From positions 1 through 32,434 of the forward strand of contig SVAZ01000015.1 in assembly GCA_015059145.1 (NCBI GenBank): DNA of 32,434 nt. The letters are read 5' to 3'. Below are positions 6,656 to 13,683 of the stretch, one piece after another (within the stretch, counting starts at the first letter, position 1; each line of letters opens with the position of its first letter). The notes below the pieces were generated by a model, which was not told the origin of the DNA, made no database searches, and saw only the letters and a list, made by a program, of their open reading frames with translations. This DNA comes from Erysipelotrichaceae bacterium. Its GTDB lineage: Bacteria; Bacillota_I; Bacilli_A; Acholeplasmatales; Anaeroplasmataceae. The translations under genes were made by a program, and so were the position numbers.

Positions 6656-9600
6656 ATGAAAAAGCTTGTTAAAGTAAGATTAATCAATTGGCACTACCTT
6701 TCTAATGAGACTATTGAGATGGATGGTAACATATTATTAACTGGTCCAAATGCATCTGGTAAGTCTACAATTATGGATGCTATTACATATGTATTAACTG
6801 CCGGTGATACTGCGTTCAACCTTGCAGCTAATGATAAAGGTAAGCGTGACCTTAGAGGATATGTAAAATGTAAGCTAGGTATGGATGATAGAGAATATCT
6901 ACGTAATGGAGATGTTTCTGGTCATATCGCATTACAATTTCATGATGAAAGAACAAATACAGATTTCACTGTAGGTGCAGTAATTGATGCATTTGGTGAT
7001 TTGACTCCGGTAAAAACTTTATTTTATAGAAGCTTTGAGCCTATTTCAGATTCAATGTTTGTATCAGATGAAAAAACTATTTATGGTACAGTTGAATTTA
7101 GAAAGCACAATGCATTATTTGAATATTTCTTAACTAAGAAGGATGCAAAGCGTGGATTTAGAAATGCATTTGGTTCTATAAATGAAGATTTTTATAGATT
7201 AATTCCTAAAGCATTAGCGTTTAAGCCTATTGCTGACGTTAAGGATTTTATTTACCAAAATATTCTTGAAGAAAAGGAAATTGATGTTACAGCTATTAAA
7301 GATTCAATTCGTTCATATAAGGAGTTAGAATTAACGCTTAAACAAATTCAAGGTAAAATTAATGATCTTAAGGAAATAGAGGATGTATATAAGGAAATCT
7401 CTAATATAGAGGATCATAAGAATTATATTGAATATTTAATGCATTTATTTGATGTTGAAAATGTTAGAAAAGAAATTCAAAATGCTAAAAAGCAAATTGA
7501 AAAGGAAGAAACTCTAAAGGCATCAAAGGAGCAAGAATTAGCTGATTTAGATTCAGAATTACTTTCTTTACAAGAACGCTCTAGAGAATTATATAATTTG
7601 TTGAGTAATAATGATGTATTTAAGGCTGAAGAATATATTAATAGAGAAATATTGAAAACTCAAGCAAGTATTACATCACTAGAGGCAAATCAAAATAATT
7701 TTTTAAAGAGGGTTTCTAATTTTAAGGATATTATTAACCAGCTAAGAAAGATTTCTGATGATAAAATTTATAATGATGCATATAATATTGGTCTAACTAA
7801 TATTAATCAAAATAATGTAGAAGAAGCTAAGACTAGATTGATTGATTTACAATCTAGATTACAACAAATTAGAAATAAGGAAAATCAAGAGCTAGGTTCT
7901 TTAGAAAGTGAAAAGAGAACTTTAATTGCTCAAATTAATGAGATTTCTGTTGCGTTGAAGAGCTTAGAGGAAAATAGAGTTAATTTCCCTCCTCAATTAA
8001 TCCAATTAAGAAATGAGATTCAAGAGGGTTTAAGAAGAGTTTATAATTACGACATTAATGTTCATATTTTTGCTGAAATTTGTGAAATTAAAAATCAAGA
8101 GTGGGCAGATACAATTGAAATATTCCTGGGTAATCGTAGATTTAATCTAATAGTAGAACCAAGATATTTTGATCAAGCATTACAAATCTATTCTAGAATT
8201 AAGGATAGATATCGTTTATATGGTATTGGTTTAGTAAATACTAAGCAAATTTCAAAATATACTTCATATGAGAAGAACTCATTAGCTTCTATTATTGATA
8301 GTGAAAATACTGACGCTAGAGCTTATATAAATTACACATGTGGTAATGTAATTATGTGTGACAATGCAATGGAATTAGAAAAATATTCTACATCCATTAC
8401 TAATGATTTATTGATTTATCGTGGATATACCGTTTCTAACTTAAATCCTAATGTGGATAAGCCTTTCATTGGTAAGAATGCTGCTAGTCGTGCATCTTCA
8501 ATATGGCAGGCTAAGGCTGCAGAGGCTAAGGGTAAATATGTTGAATTAAATGAAAGAATGGAAAATATTACAACTGAGCTAGAGCTTATTGAAAGAATTG
8601 ACATTCGTCCTATCCTTGAGGATTTAGATAAGGAGCTACAATTACAAAAGGAAAAGTATGCATTAGAAGACTTAAACAAGCAAGTTCTTCGTCAAAGAAA
8701 TGCTACTCCATCTGAGCTTCAAGATGATTATGAAAAGGTACTTCATAGCATTAAATCTATTGATGATAAGAAGATTGGATTCAGTATGGAAATTGGTGGT
8801 ATTGGTATACGTATTCAATCCTTAAATGAATTAATTGCTAATAAGACAGAGGAGCTTGATACTTTAACCTTAAATCTTAAGGATTTAGCAAAGGGCTCTG
8901 TTGTTATTGAGCAACAAGCTAAGGATGAATATAATACAATTATTTCATCATCTAACTTCAAGCAGGCTTTAGAAGGATATCAAGAAAGATATAGAACTGA
9001 ACAAGCTTCATATACAACACTATGTGATAACTTGGTTAGTAAGCAATATGCATATATTAATAAGTTTAATTCAACTTTCAGCATTGGTCTTACTGAAATT
9101 AAGAAATACATAGCAGAGCTTAATAAGCTTGAAAAGAGTGAGCTTATCACTTATGAACAAAAGGTTCGTCAAGCAAGAGAAGCAGCTGAGGTTGTATTTA
9201 AAGAGGATTTCATTGCTAAGCTAAGAAATAACATTTTAACTGCTGAGCAAGAAATCGGTAAAATTAATGAGACATTATCATCAATCACATTTGGTAATGA
9301 TAGATATGAATTTATATTCCCTCGTAGTAGTGAATATGCTCAATTCTATGAAATGGTTACATCTGAATTAGTTGATTTAAATCAAGGTTTATTCACTTAT
9401 GATTTCCAAAATAAATATACTGAGCAAATTAGTGAATTATTTGAAAGCTTATCTGTTGATGAGTTGAATAGTAATGGTGCTATTAATAAGTTTACTGACT
9501 ATCGTACATATATGGATTACGATATAAGAATTACTAACCTAAATGGTGAAACAATGACTTATTCAAAGGTATTTAAGGAGAAGTCCGGAGGTGAAACTCA

Positions 9601-9895
9601 GGTTCCATTCTACGTTGCAATAATAGCTTCATTTGTGCGTTTATATACAAAGACAGGCTTTGCAGGTGGAGATCCAATTGGTTTAGTAATGTTTGACGAG
9701 GTATTCGATAAGATGGATGGTAACCGTATGCGTGCGATGATGAATTTCATCAACTCAATGCCACTTCAGGTTATTATTGCTTGTCCGCCTCAAAGAATGG
9801 AGATATTAAGTGAGTTTTCTTCAACCACTTTAGTTATGGTTCGTCAAGGAACTAAGGCCCAAGTACTTCACATGAATAAAAAGGAGACTGAATAA
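6656..9895 (+). CDS. jetC: JetC: MukB-like SMC ATPase of a Wadjet-type complex
   Basis: 1079 residues. The head N-half has a Walker A, GPNASGKST, at residues 30-38. Long coiled coils at about 215-445 and 620-900 flank a globular hinge-like domain at about 450-615. The head C-half carries the ABC signature SGGE at 977-980 and Walker B VMFDE with Asp1014-Glu1015, followed by IIACPPQRMEIL. All ATPase motifs look intact. JetC proteins are SMC motors that extrude DNA loops with JetA and JetB, and in Wadjet present small circles to the nuclease JetD. Length and motif spacing match JetC rather than Smc (which has a different hinge) or RecN/SbcC. One base separates it from jetB before it and from the SepF-like gene after it. 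No jetD follows. Confidence 0.9.
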   Translation: MKKLVKVRLINWHYLSNETIEMDGNILLTGPNASGKSTIMDAITYVLTAGDTAFNLAANDKGKRDLRGYVKCKLGMDDREYLRNGDVSGHIALQFHDERTNTDFTVGAVIDAFGDLTPVKTLFYRSFEPISDSMFVSDEKTIYGTVEFRKHNALFEYFLTKKDAKRGFRNAFGSINEDFYRLIPKALAFKPIADVKDFIYQNILEEKEIDVTAIKDSIRSYKELELTLKQIQGKINDLKEIEDVYKEISNIEDHKNYIEYLMHLFDVENVRKEIQNAKKQIEKEETLKASKEQELADLDSELLSLQERSRELYNLLSNNDVFKAEEYINREILKTQASITSLEANQNNFLKRVSNFKDIINQLRKISDDKIYNDAYNIGLTNINQNNVEEAKTRLIDLQSRLQQIRNKENQELGSLESEKRTLIAQINEISVALKSLEENRVNFPPQLIQLRNEIQEGLRRVYNYDINVHIFAEICEIKNQEWADTIEIFLGNRRFNLIVEPRYFDQALQIYSRIKDRYRLYGIGLVNTKQISKYTSYEKNSLASIIDSENTDARAYINYTCGNVIMCDNAMELEKYSTSITNDLLIYRGYTVSNLNPNVDKPFIGKNAASRASSIWQAKAAEAKGKYVELNERMENITTELELIERIDIRPILEDLDKELQLQKEKYALEDLNKQVLRQRNATPSELQDDYEKVLHSIKSIDDKKIGFSMEIGGIGIRIQSLNELIANKTEELDTLTLNLKDLAKGSVVIEQQAKDEYNTIISSSNFKQALEGYQERYRTEQASYTTLCDNLVSKQYAYINKFNSTFSIGLTEIKKYIAELNKLEKSELITYEQKVRQAREAAEVVFKEDFIAKLRNNILTAEQEIGKINETLSSITFGNDRYEFIFPRSSEYAQFYEMVTSELVDLNQGLFTYDFQNKYTEQISELFESLSVDELNSNGAINKFTDYRTYMDYDIRITNLNGETMTYSKVFKEKSGGETQVPFYVAIIASFVRLYTKTGFAGGDPIGLVMFDEVFDKMDGNRMRAMMNFINSMPLQVIIACPPQRMEILSEFSSTTLVMVRQGTKAQVLHMNKKETE

Positions 9896-9896
9896 T

Positions 9897-10241
9897 ATGG
9901 CTCTATTTAAGAGGAAGACAAATGATTATGAAACTGCTTCTAGAGGCTTAAATGAATCACAAACTGCTGCAGATAAGTTAATTATCGAGCAAATGAAGGA
10001 TGATGATGAGTTTGCTGCAAAGCTTGTTGATAATCTAAAATCAGGGTCTCCATTAATACTTAATTTTGATGGTCTAGGTGACTTTGCTGCGAATAAAATG
10101 CTTGCATTTTTTGCAGGTGCCACATACGCTTGTGAGGGTAAAACTGTTAAGATTAATGAGACTACATATTTGTTTGCAAGAAGAGTAGAATTCCTTGATG
10201 GCTCATTACAACGTTTTATCCAAACATTACCTAAAAAATAA
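9897..10241 (+). CDS. sepF: SepF-like cell division protein, last gene of the jet operon
   Basis: 114 residues. Residues ~26-97 match the SepF core fold. DEFAAKLVDNLKSGSPLILNFDGL corresponds to the helix and strand read as adhLKsgrPVivNLe in SepF. Then come a helix ending FFAGATYACEG (SepF: FLSGavYAldG) and KINETTYLFARRVEF (SepF: kIGdkiFLltP). SepF links FtsZ filaments to the membrane at the septum. The N-terminus MALFKRK is a short candidate membrane-binding helix. The linker is much shorter than in B. subtilis SepF (about 150 residues) and there is a ~17-residue C-terminal extension. It starts one base after jetC with an AAGGAGA ribosome site inside the jetC end, and no promoter is seen, so expression depends on the jet transcript. 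It occupies the place of jetD. Confidence 0.78.
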   Translation: MALFKRKTNDYETASRGLNESQTAADKLIIEQMKDDDEFAAKLVDNLKSGSPLILNFDGLGDFAANKMLAFFAGATYACEGKTVKINETTYLFARRVEFLDGSLQRFIQTLPKK

Positions 10242-10248
10242 TAATTTT

Positions 10249-10280
10249 AAATAAAGGTCATATTTGACCTTTATTTTTTT
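10249..10280 (+). terminator. Strong rho-independent terminator closing the jet-sepF operon
   Basis: AAATAAAGGTCA (10249-10260) pairs perfectly with TGACCTTTATTT (10265-10276) around a four-base loop, with T residues continuing. It lies eight bases after the SepF-like stop, so the four genes form one bounded unit. Confidence 0.92.
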
Positions 10281-10289
10281 TAAAACTTA

Positions 10290-10298
10290 TGTTATAAT
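10290..10298 (+). promoter_or_regulatory. Extended -10 promoter of the GGDEF gene
   Basis: TGTTATAAT at 10290-10298. The -35 position falls in the terminator T-tract and is poor. The start codon is at 10339 behind GAGGTGAT. Confidence 0.6.
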
Positions 10299-10338
10299 AC
10301 GTATGCTATATACGATTATTTATGAATGAGGTGATAAA

Positions 10339-11379
10339 ATGGCCTACACAAAAGAGGATTTGAAAATATTTTCTTTTTTTGATGATAAAAATATCAGTGC
10401 CACTTTAGATTTCTTAACAGGAGTAGTAAATCGAGAAAATATTGTCAATTTAGTAAGAGATTTCGTTGATATTAGAATTCCATTTACGTTATATCTTTTA
10501 GACATTGATAATTTTAAGATTGTAAATGATGAAAGTGGACATCAGGTTGGAGATATGCTATTAAGACAAATAGCCAATGAGCTTATTAGTATAACAAAAG
10601 GTAAAGCAATTGTTGGTAGATATGGTGGAGATGAATTTATTATTATTTCTTTAGACACTATTGATTATCAATCTACATGGGATTTTTCAAAGCTTATACT
10701 AAATCATATTAGAACTAAAAAAATTTCTATTGTCGATGATAACTATATAACTATGACTCTTGGAGCTGTTGCATATCCTAACAATGCTCTACATTATGAT
10801 GAATTGATGCTTAAGGCTGATAAGGCCTTATATAGAGGAAAGAAAAAAGGTAGAAATTGCTTTATCATATATGATGAAGAGAAACACAAGGATATCGATA
10901 TTTCCTCTAAGTCTGAAATAATGAGTGATATGGTTGATCATGTCTATAGATTATTAGTTGAAAAGAATGATTTGCAATATAGAATTAGTGATGCTTGTGG
11001 CTATTTTAATAACATTTATGGCATTTCATTTTATTATTTAAATAATGAAGGAAAAATATATACTCTGGCTAATAAAACAGATATTAAAATAAATGATTTA
11101 GATGTTTCTATCTTGAAGCCTGTATTTAATGATAAGGAAAGCTTTGCCATTAATAATTATTCATATATTAAGGATAAATATCCTGAATTCCATGAATATT
11201 GCTGGGATAATAAAGTGATGGCAATTATAGTAGAAAAATTATATTCATACAACACCCATTATGGATATCTTTTAATTGTTGATCATAACATTAAAAGAGT
11301 TTGGCAAAAGGATGATAAGATATTATTTTCATTCTTTTCAAAGCTAATTGGTTTGGTTTTAAATAACGAAAAAAAATAA
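10339..11379 (+). CDS. GGDEF-domain diguanylate cyclase with C-terminal GAF-like region
   Basis: 346 residues. A GGDEF domain fills about residues 20-185: LTGVVNR, LLDIDNFKIVNDESGHQVGD, the catalytic RYGGDEF (GGDEF at 96-100) and ADKALYRGKKKGRN. All active-site motifs look intact, so it should make cyclic di-GMP from two GTP. The product-inhibition site (RxxD, eight to five residues before the RYGG Arg in PleD-type enzymes) reads KGKA here, so feedback control is probably absent. Residues ~200-346 form a second domain with alternating strands and helices that could be GAF-like; that is a guess. No membrane segment is seen, so it is a cytoplasmic enzyme with its output domain in front of the sensor. 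It has its own promoter and terminator. No PilZ or EAL gene is present in the window. Confidence 0.88.
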   Translation: MAYTKEDLKIFSFFDDKNISATLDFLTGVVNRENIVNLVRDFVDIRIPFTLYLLDIDNFKIVNDESGHQVGDMLLRQIANELISITKGKAIVGRYGGDEFIIISLDTIDYQSTWDFSKLILNHIRTKKISIVDDNYITMTLGAVAYPNNALHYDELMLKADKALYRGKKKGRNCFIIYDEEKHKDIDISSKSEIMSDMVDHVYRLLVEKNDLQYRISDACGYFNNIYGISFYYLNNEGKIYTLANKTDIKINDLDVSILKPVFNDKESFAINNYSYIKDKYPEFHEYCWDNKVMAIIVEKLYSYNTHYGYLLIVDHNIKRVWQKDDKILFSFFSKLIGLVLNNEKK

Positions 11380-11382
11380 TAT

Positions 11383-11416
11383 AAAAAACTGCATTTCAAT
11401 TATGCAGTTTTTTTAT
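11383..11416 (+). terminator. Rho-independent terminator after the GGDEF gene
   Basis: AAAAAACTGCAT (11383-11394) pairs with ATGCAGTTTTTT (11402-11413) around a seven-base loop. It is symmetric enough to work in both directions, but no convergent gene exists. Confidence 0.9.
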
Positions 11417-11436
11417 TTTTTCACATGATATTTTTA

Positions 11437-11482
11437 TTGACTTATATTATTAAAACTAATATAATGTTGAATGTCAAACATT
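11437..11482 (+). promoter_or_regulatory. Promoter of marR-ABC operon with candidate MarR operators
   Basis: TTGACT (11437-11442), 17 bases, TATAAT (11460-11465): a near-consensus promoter. Two inverted repeats overlap it. TTATATTA (11442-11449) and TAATATAA (11457-11464) are seven bases apart, in the spacer and -10. AATGTT (11463-11468) and AACATT (11477-11482) are eight bases apart, across the -10 and start point. Either could bind the downstream MarR protein for autorepression. AT-only palindromes are common here, so the second is the better candidate. Confidence 0.6.
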
Positions 11483-11497
11483 TTTTGGAGGTTATTT

Positions 11498-11932
11498 ATG
11501 AGTTATCAAATTGGCGGATTATTTAGAACTATTTCTAATAAGATGAGACGCAAGGCAGAGAACCTTTCTTCAATTAAAAAACTAGATGAATTAAGTGGAA
11601 CTAATGGTTATATAATAGGATTTATTAGTAGATATGAATTTCCTGTTTATCAAAAGGATATTGAAAATGAATTTGGTATTACACGATCTACAGCTTCTAA
11701 GGTTTTAACACTTATGGAGAAAAAAGACTTGATAGTTAGAAGCTCTGTTTCTAATGATGCAAGGCTTAAGCAAATAATATTAACACCAAAAGCTAAGCTT
11801 TTGCATTCAAATATGATAATAGAACTAGATGAATTTGAAAGACAGCTTTTAAAGGATTTTAATGATTCTGATAAAGCTAAATTATTAGAATTATTAACAA
11901 GAATAGATAATAATTTAGAAGGAGGTATATAA
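11498..11932 (+). CDS. MarR-family transcriptional regulator
   Basis: 144 residues from the ATG at 11498, which has a GGAGG ribosome site at 11486-11490. An upstream in-frame ATG at 11471 has none and lies inside a putative operator. The winged helix-turn-helix is clear: VYQKDIENEFGITRSTASKVLTLMEKKDLIVRSSVSNDARLKQIILTPKAKLL, with the DxRxK wing typical of MarR. N- and C-terminal helices for dimerisation surround it. It starts a three-gene operon two bases before an ABC exporter subunit. In this arrangement MarR proteins usually repress the operon and release DNA on binding a drug or metabolite; the ligand cannot be told. Cytoplasmic. Confidence 0.92.
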   Translation: MSYQIGGLFRTISNKMRRKAENLSSIKKLDELSGTNGYIIGFISRYEFPVYQKDIENEFGITRSTASKVLTLMEKKDLIVRSSVSNDARLKQIILTPKAKLLHSNMIIELDEFERQLLKDFNDSDKAKLLELLTRIDNNLEGGI

Positions 11933-11934
11933 TA

Positions 11935-13683
11935 ATGTTTAAAACGTTGATAAAAAGTGTTAGAGAATATAAGGTGCCTAGTATTTTAGCACCACTATTT
12001 GTAATGCTAGAGGTTATTTTAGATGTAATAATTCCATTATTAATGGCAAGGCTTATTGATAATATGAAAACTAGTGATGTTAAAATGATGATTATTTTAA
12101 TTGTATTGTTGTTAGCAGGTGCATCATTAGCTCTATTATTTGGATTCTTATCAGGAAAATTTGCTGCTCAAGCTGCATCTGGCTTTGCTAAGAATTTAAG
12201 AAAGGATATGTTCTATAAAATACAAGAATATTCTTTTGAAAATATTGATAGATTTTCAGCTTCATCTTTAGTTACACGTATGACTACAGATGTTAGTAAT
12301 ATGCAAATGTCATATGGCTTAATTATAAGAGTCGCAGTTAGAGCACCATTTATGCTGATATCTTCAATTATAATGGCCTTTACAGTTAATAAAACATTAG
12401 CATTAGTATTTTGCTGTGTTGTACCTGTGATGCTTATTACATTCGGTTTTATTATTAAATTTGCTATGAAGCTATTTAAGAGTGTGTTTAAAAAATATGA
12501 TAAATTTAATGAATCAATTCAAGAAAATATAAATGGTATTAGAGTTGTTAAAACATATGTAAGAGAATCTTATGAGCAAGAAAAATTCAATAGAGCGTCT
12601 GATAGTTTACGTAAGGATTTTACTAAGGCTGAAAGAATTGTTGCTATTAATAATCCTGTTATGCAAGGTGCTATGTATATTGTATTTATGGCAATTACTA
12701 TTATAGGTGCACATATTTGTATAAATACAGCTAATCAAGTAACTCCAGATTTAACAACTGGTCAGCTTCAATCATTATTAACATATGGTATTCAAATTTT
12801 ATTTTCAGTCATGATATTATCTCAAATTGTAGTAATGCTTACTATTTCATTTGAGGGTGGAAGAAGAATTAGCGAGGTTATAAATGAAAAGAGTACATTG
12901 GCAAACTGTGATAATCCAATTTATGAGGTTAAGTCTGGATCTATCGAGTTTAAAAATGTTTCTTTTAAATATAGCAAGACTGCAGAAAAGAATGCTCTTG
13001 AAAATGTAAATTTAACTATTCCTACAGGTTCAACAGTTGGTATTATTGGTGGTACTGGATCATCTAAAACAACTTTAGTTAATTTGATTTCTAGATTATA
13101 TGATGTCACTGAAGGTGAGCTATTAGTTGATGGGATTAATGTTAAGGATTATGATTTAAAAACATTAAGAGATAATGTGGCAGTTGTTTTACAAAAGAAT
13201 GTATTATTCAGTGGTACAATAGCAGAGAACTTAAGATGGGGTAAGGAGAATGCTACTTTAGAGGAGCTTGAGGAGGCGTGTAAGCTTTCTTGTGCTGATG
13301 AATTCATTAATAGATTCCCTGATAAATATGAAACTTACATTGAACAAGGTGGTACTAATGTTTCAGGTGGACAAAAGCAAAGATTATGTATCGCAAGAGC
13401 TTTATTAAAAGCACCTAAGATATTAATTTTAGATGATTCTACTAGTGCAGTTGATACTAAGACTGATGCTGTTATTAGAGATGGTTTTAAAAAGTTTATT
13501 CCTGAAACCACTAAAATTATAATTGCGCAGAGAATCGCCTCAGTAGAGGACGCTGATATGATTATTGTATTAGATGGTGGTAAAATAAATGGAATTGGAA
13601 CACATAAGGAGCTTTTAAAGTCTAATGATATTTACAAAGAGGTTTATGATGTTCAGGTTCAAAATAAAGGAGGTAATGAATAA
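11935..13683 (+). CDS. ABC exporter half-transporter, subunit with degenerate ATP site
   Basis: 582 residues: an exporter-type transmembrane domain of about six helices (1-310) and an ATPase domain (about 330-575). The ATPase motifs deviate. Walker A is GGTGSSKT, with Ser for the usual Gly before Lys. The Walker B end is LILDDSTSAVD, with Asp for the catalytic Glu. The switch is IIAQRIASV, with Gln for the H-loop His. The signature VSGGQ is intact. This is the pattern of the degenerate partner in heterodimeric exporters such as BmrC or TM287. With the next gene it should form a multidrug or lipid/peptide exporter in the cytoplasmic membrane. The coupling is tight: two bases after marR, and its TAA overlaps the next ATG (TAATG). 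Confidence 0.93.
   Translation: MFKTLIKSVREYKVPSILAPLFVMLEVILDVIIPLLMARLIDNMKTSDVKMMIILIVLLLAGASLALLFGFLSGKFAAQAASGFAKNLRKDMFYKIQEYSFENIDRFSASSLVTRMTTDVSNMQMSYGLIIRVAVRAPFMLISSIIMAFTVNKTLALVFCCVVPVMLITFGFIIKFAMKLFKSVFKKYDKFNESIQENINGIRVVKTYVRESYEQEKFNRASDSLRKDFTKAERIVAINNPVMQGAMYIVFMAITIIGAHICINTANQVTPDLTTGQLQSLLTYGIQILFSVMILSQIVVMLTISFEGGRRISEVINEKSTLANCDNPIYEVKSGSIEFKNVSFKYSKTAEKNALENVNLTIPTGSTVGIIGGTGSSKTTLVNLISRLYDVTEGELLVDGINVKDYDLKTLRDNVAVVLQKNVLFSGTIAENLRWGKENATLEELEEACKLSCADEFINRFPDKYETYIEQGGTNVSGGQKQRLCIARALLKAPKILILDDSTSAVDTKTDAVIRDGFKKFIPETTKIIIAQRIASVEDADMIIVLDGGKINGIGTHKELLKSNDIYKEVYDVQVQNKGGNE

Noticed and set aside
4593-10280. Defence island or mobile element carrying jetABC
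   Set aside because: No integrase, transposase, tRNA-end repeat or composition shift flanks the operon. The neighbours are housekeeping and sporulation genes in a conserved order.
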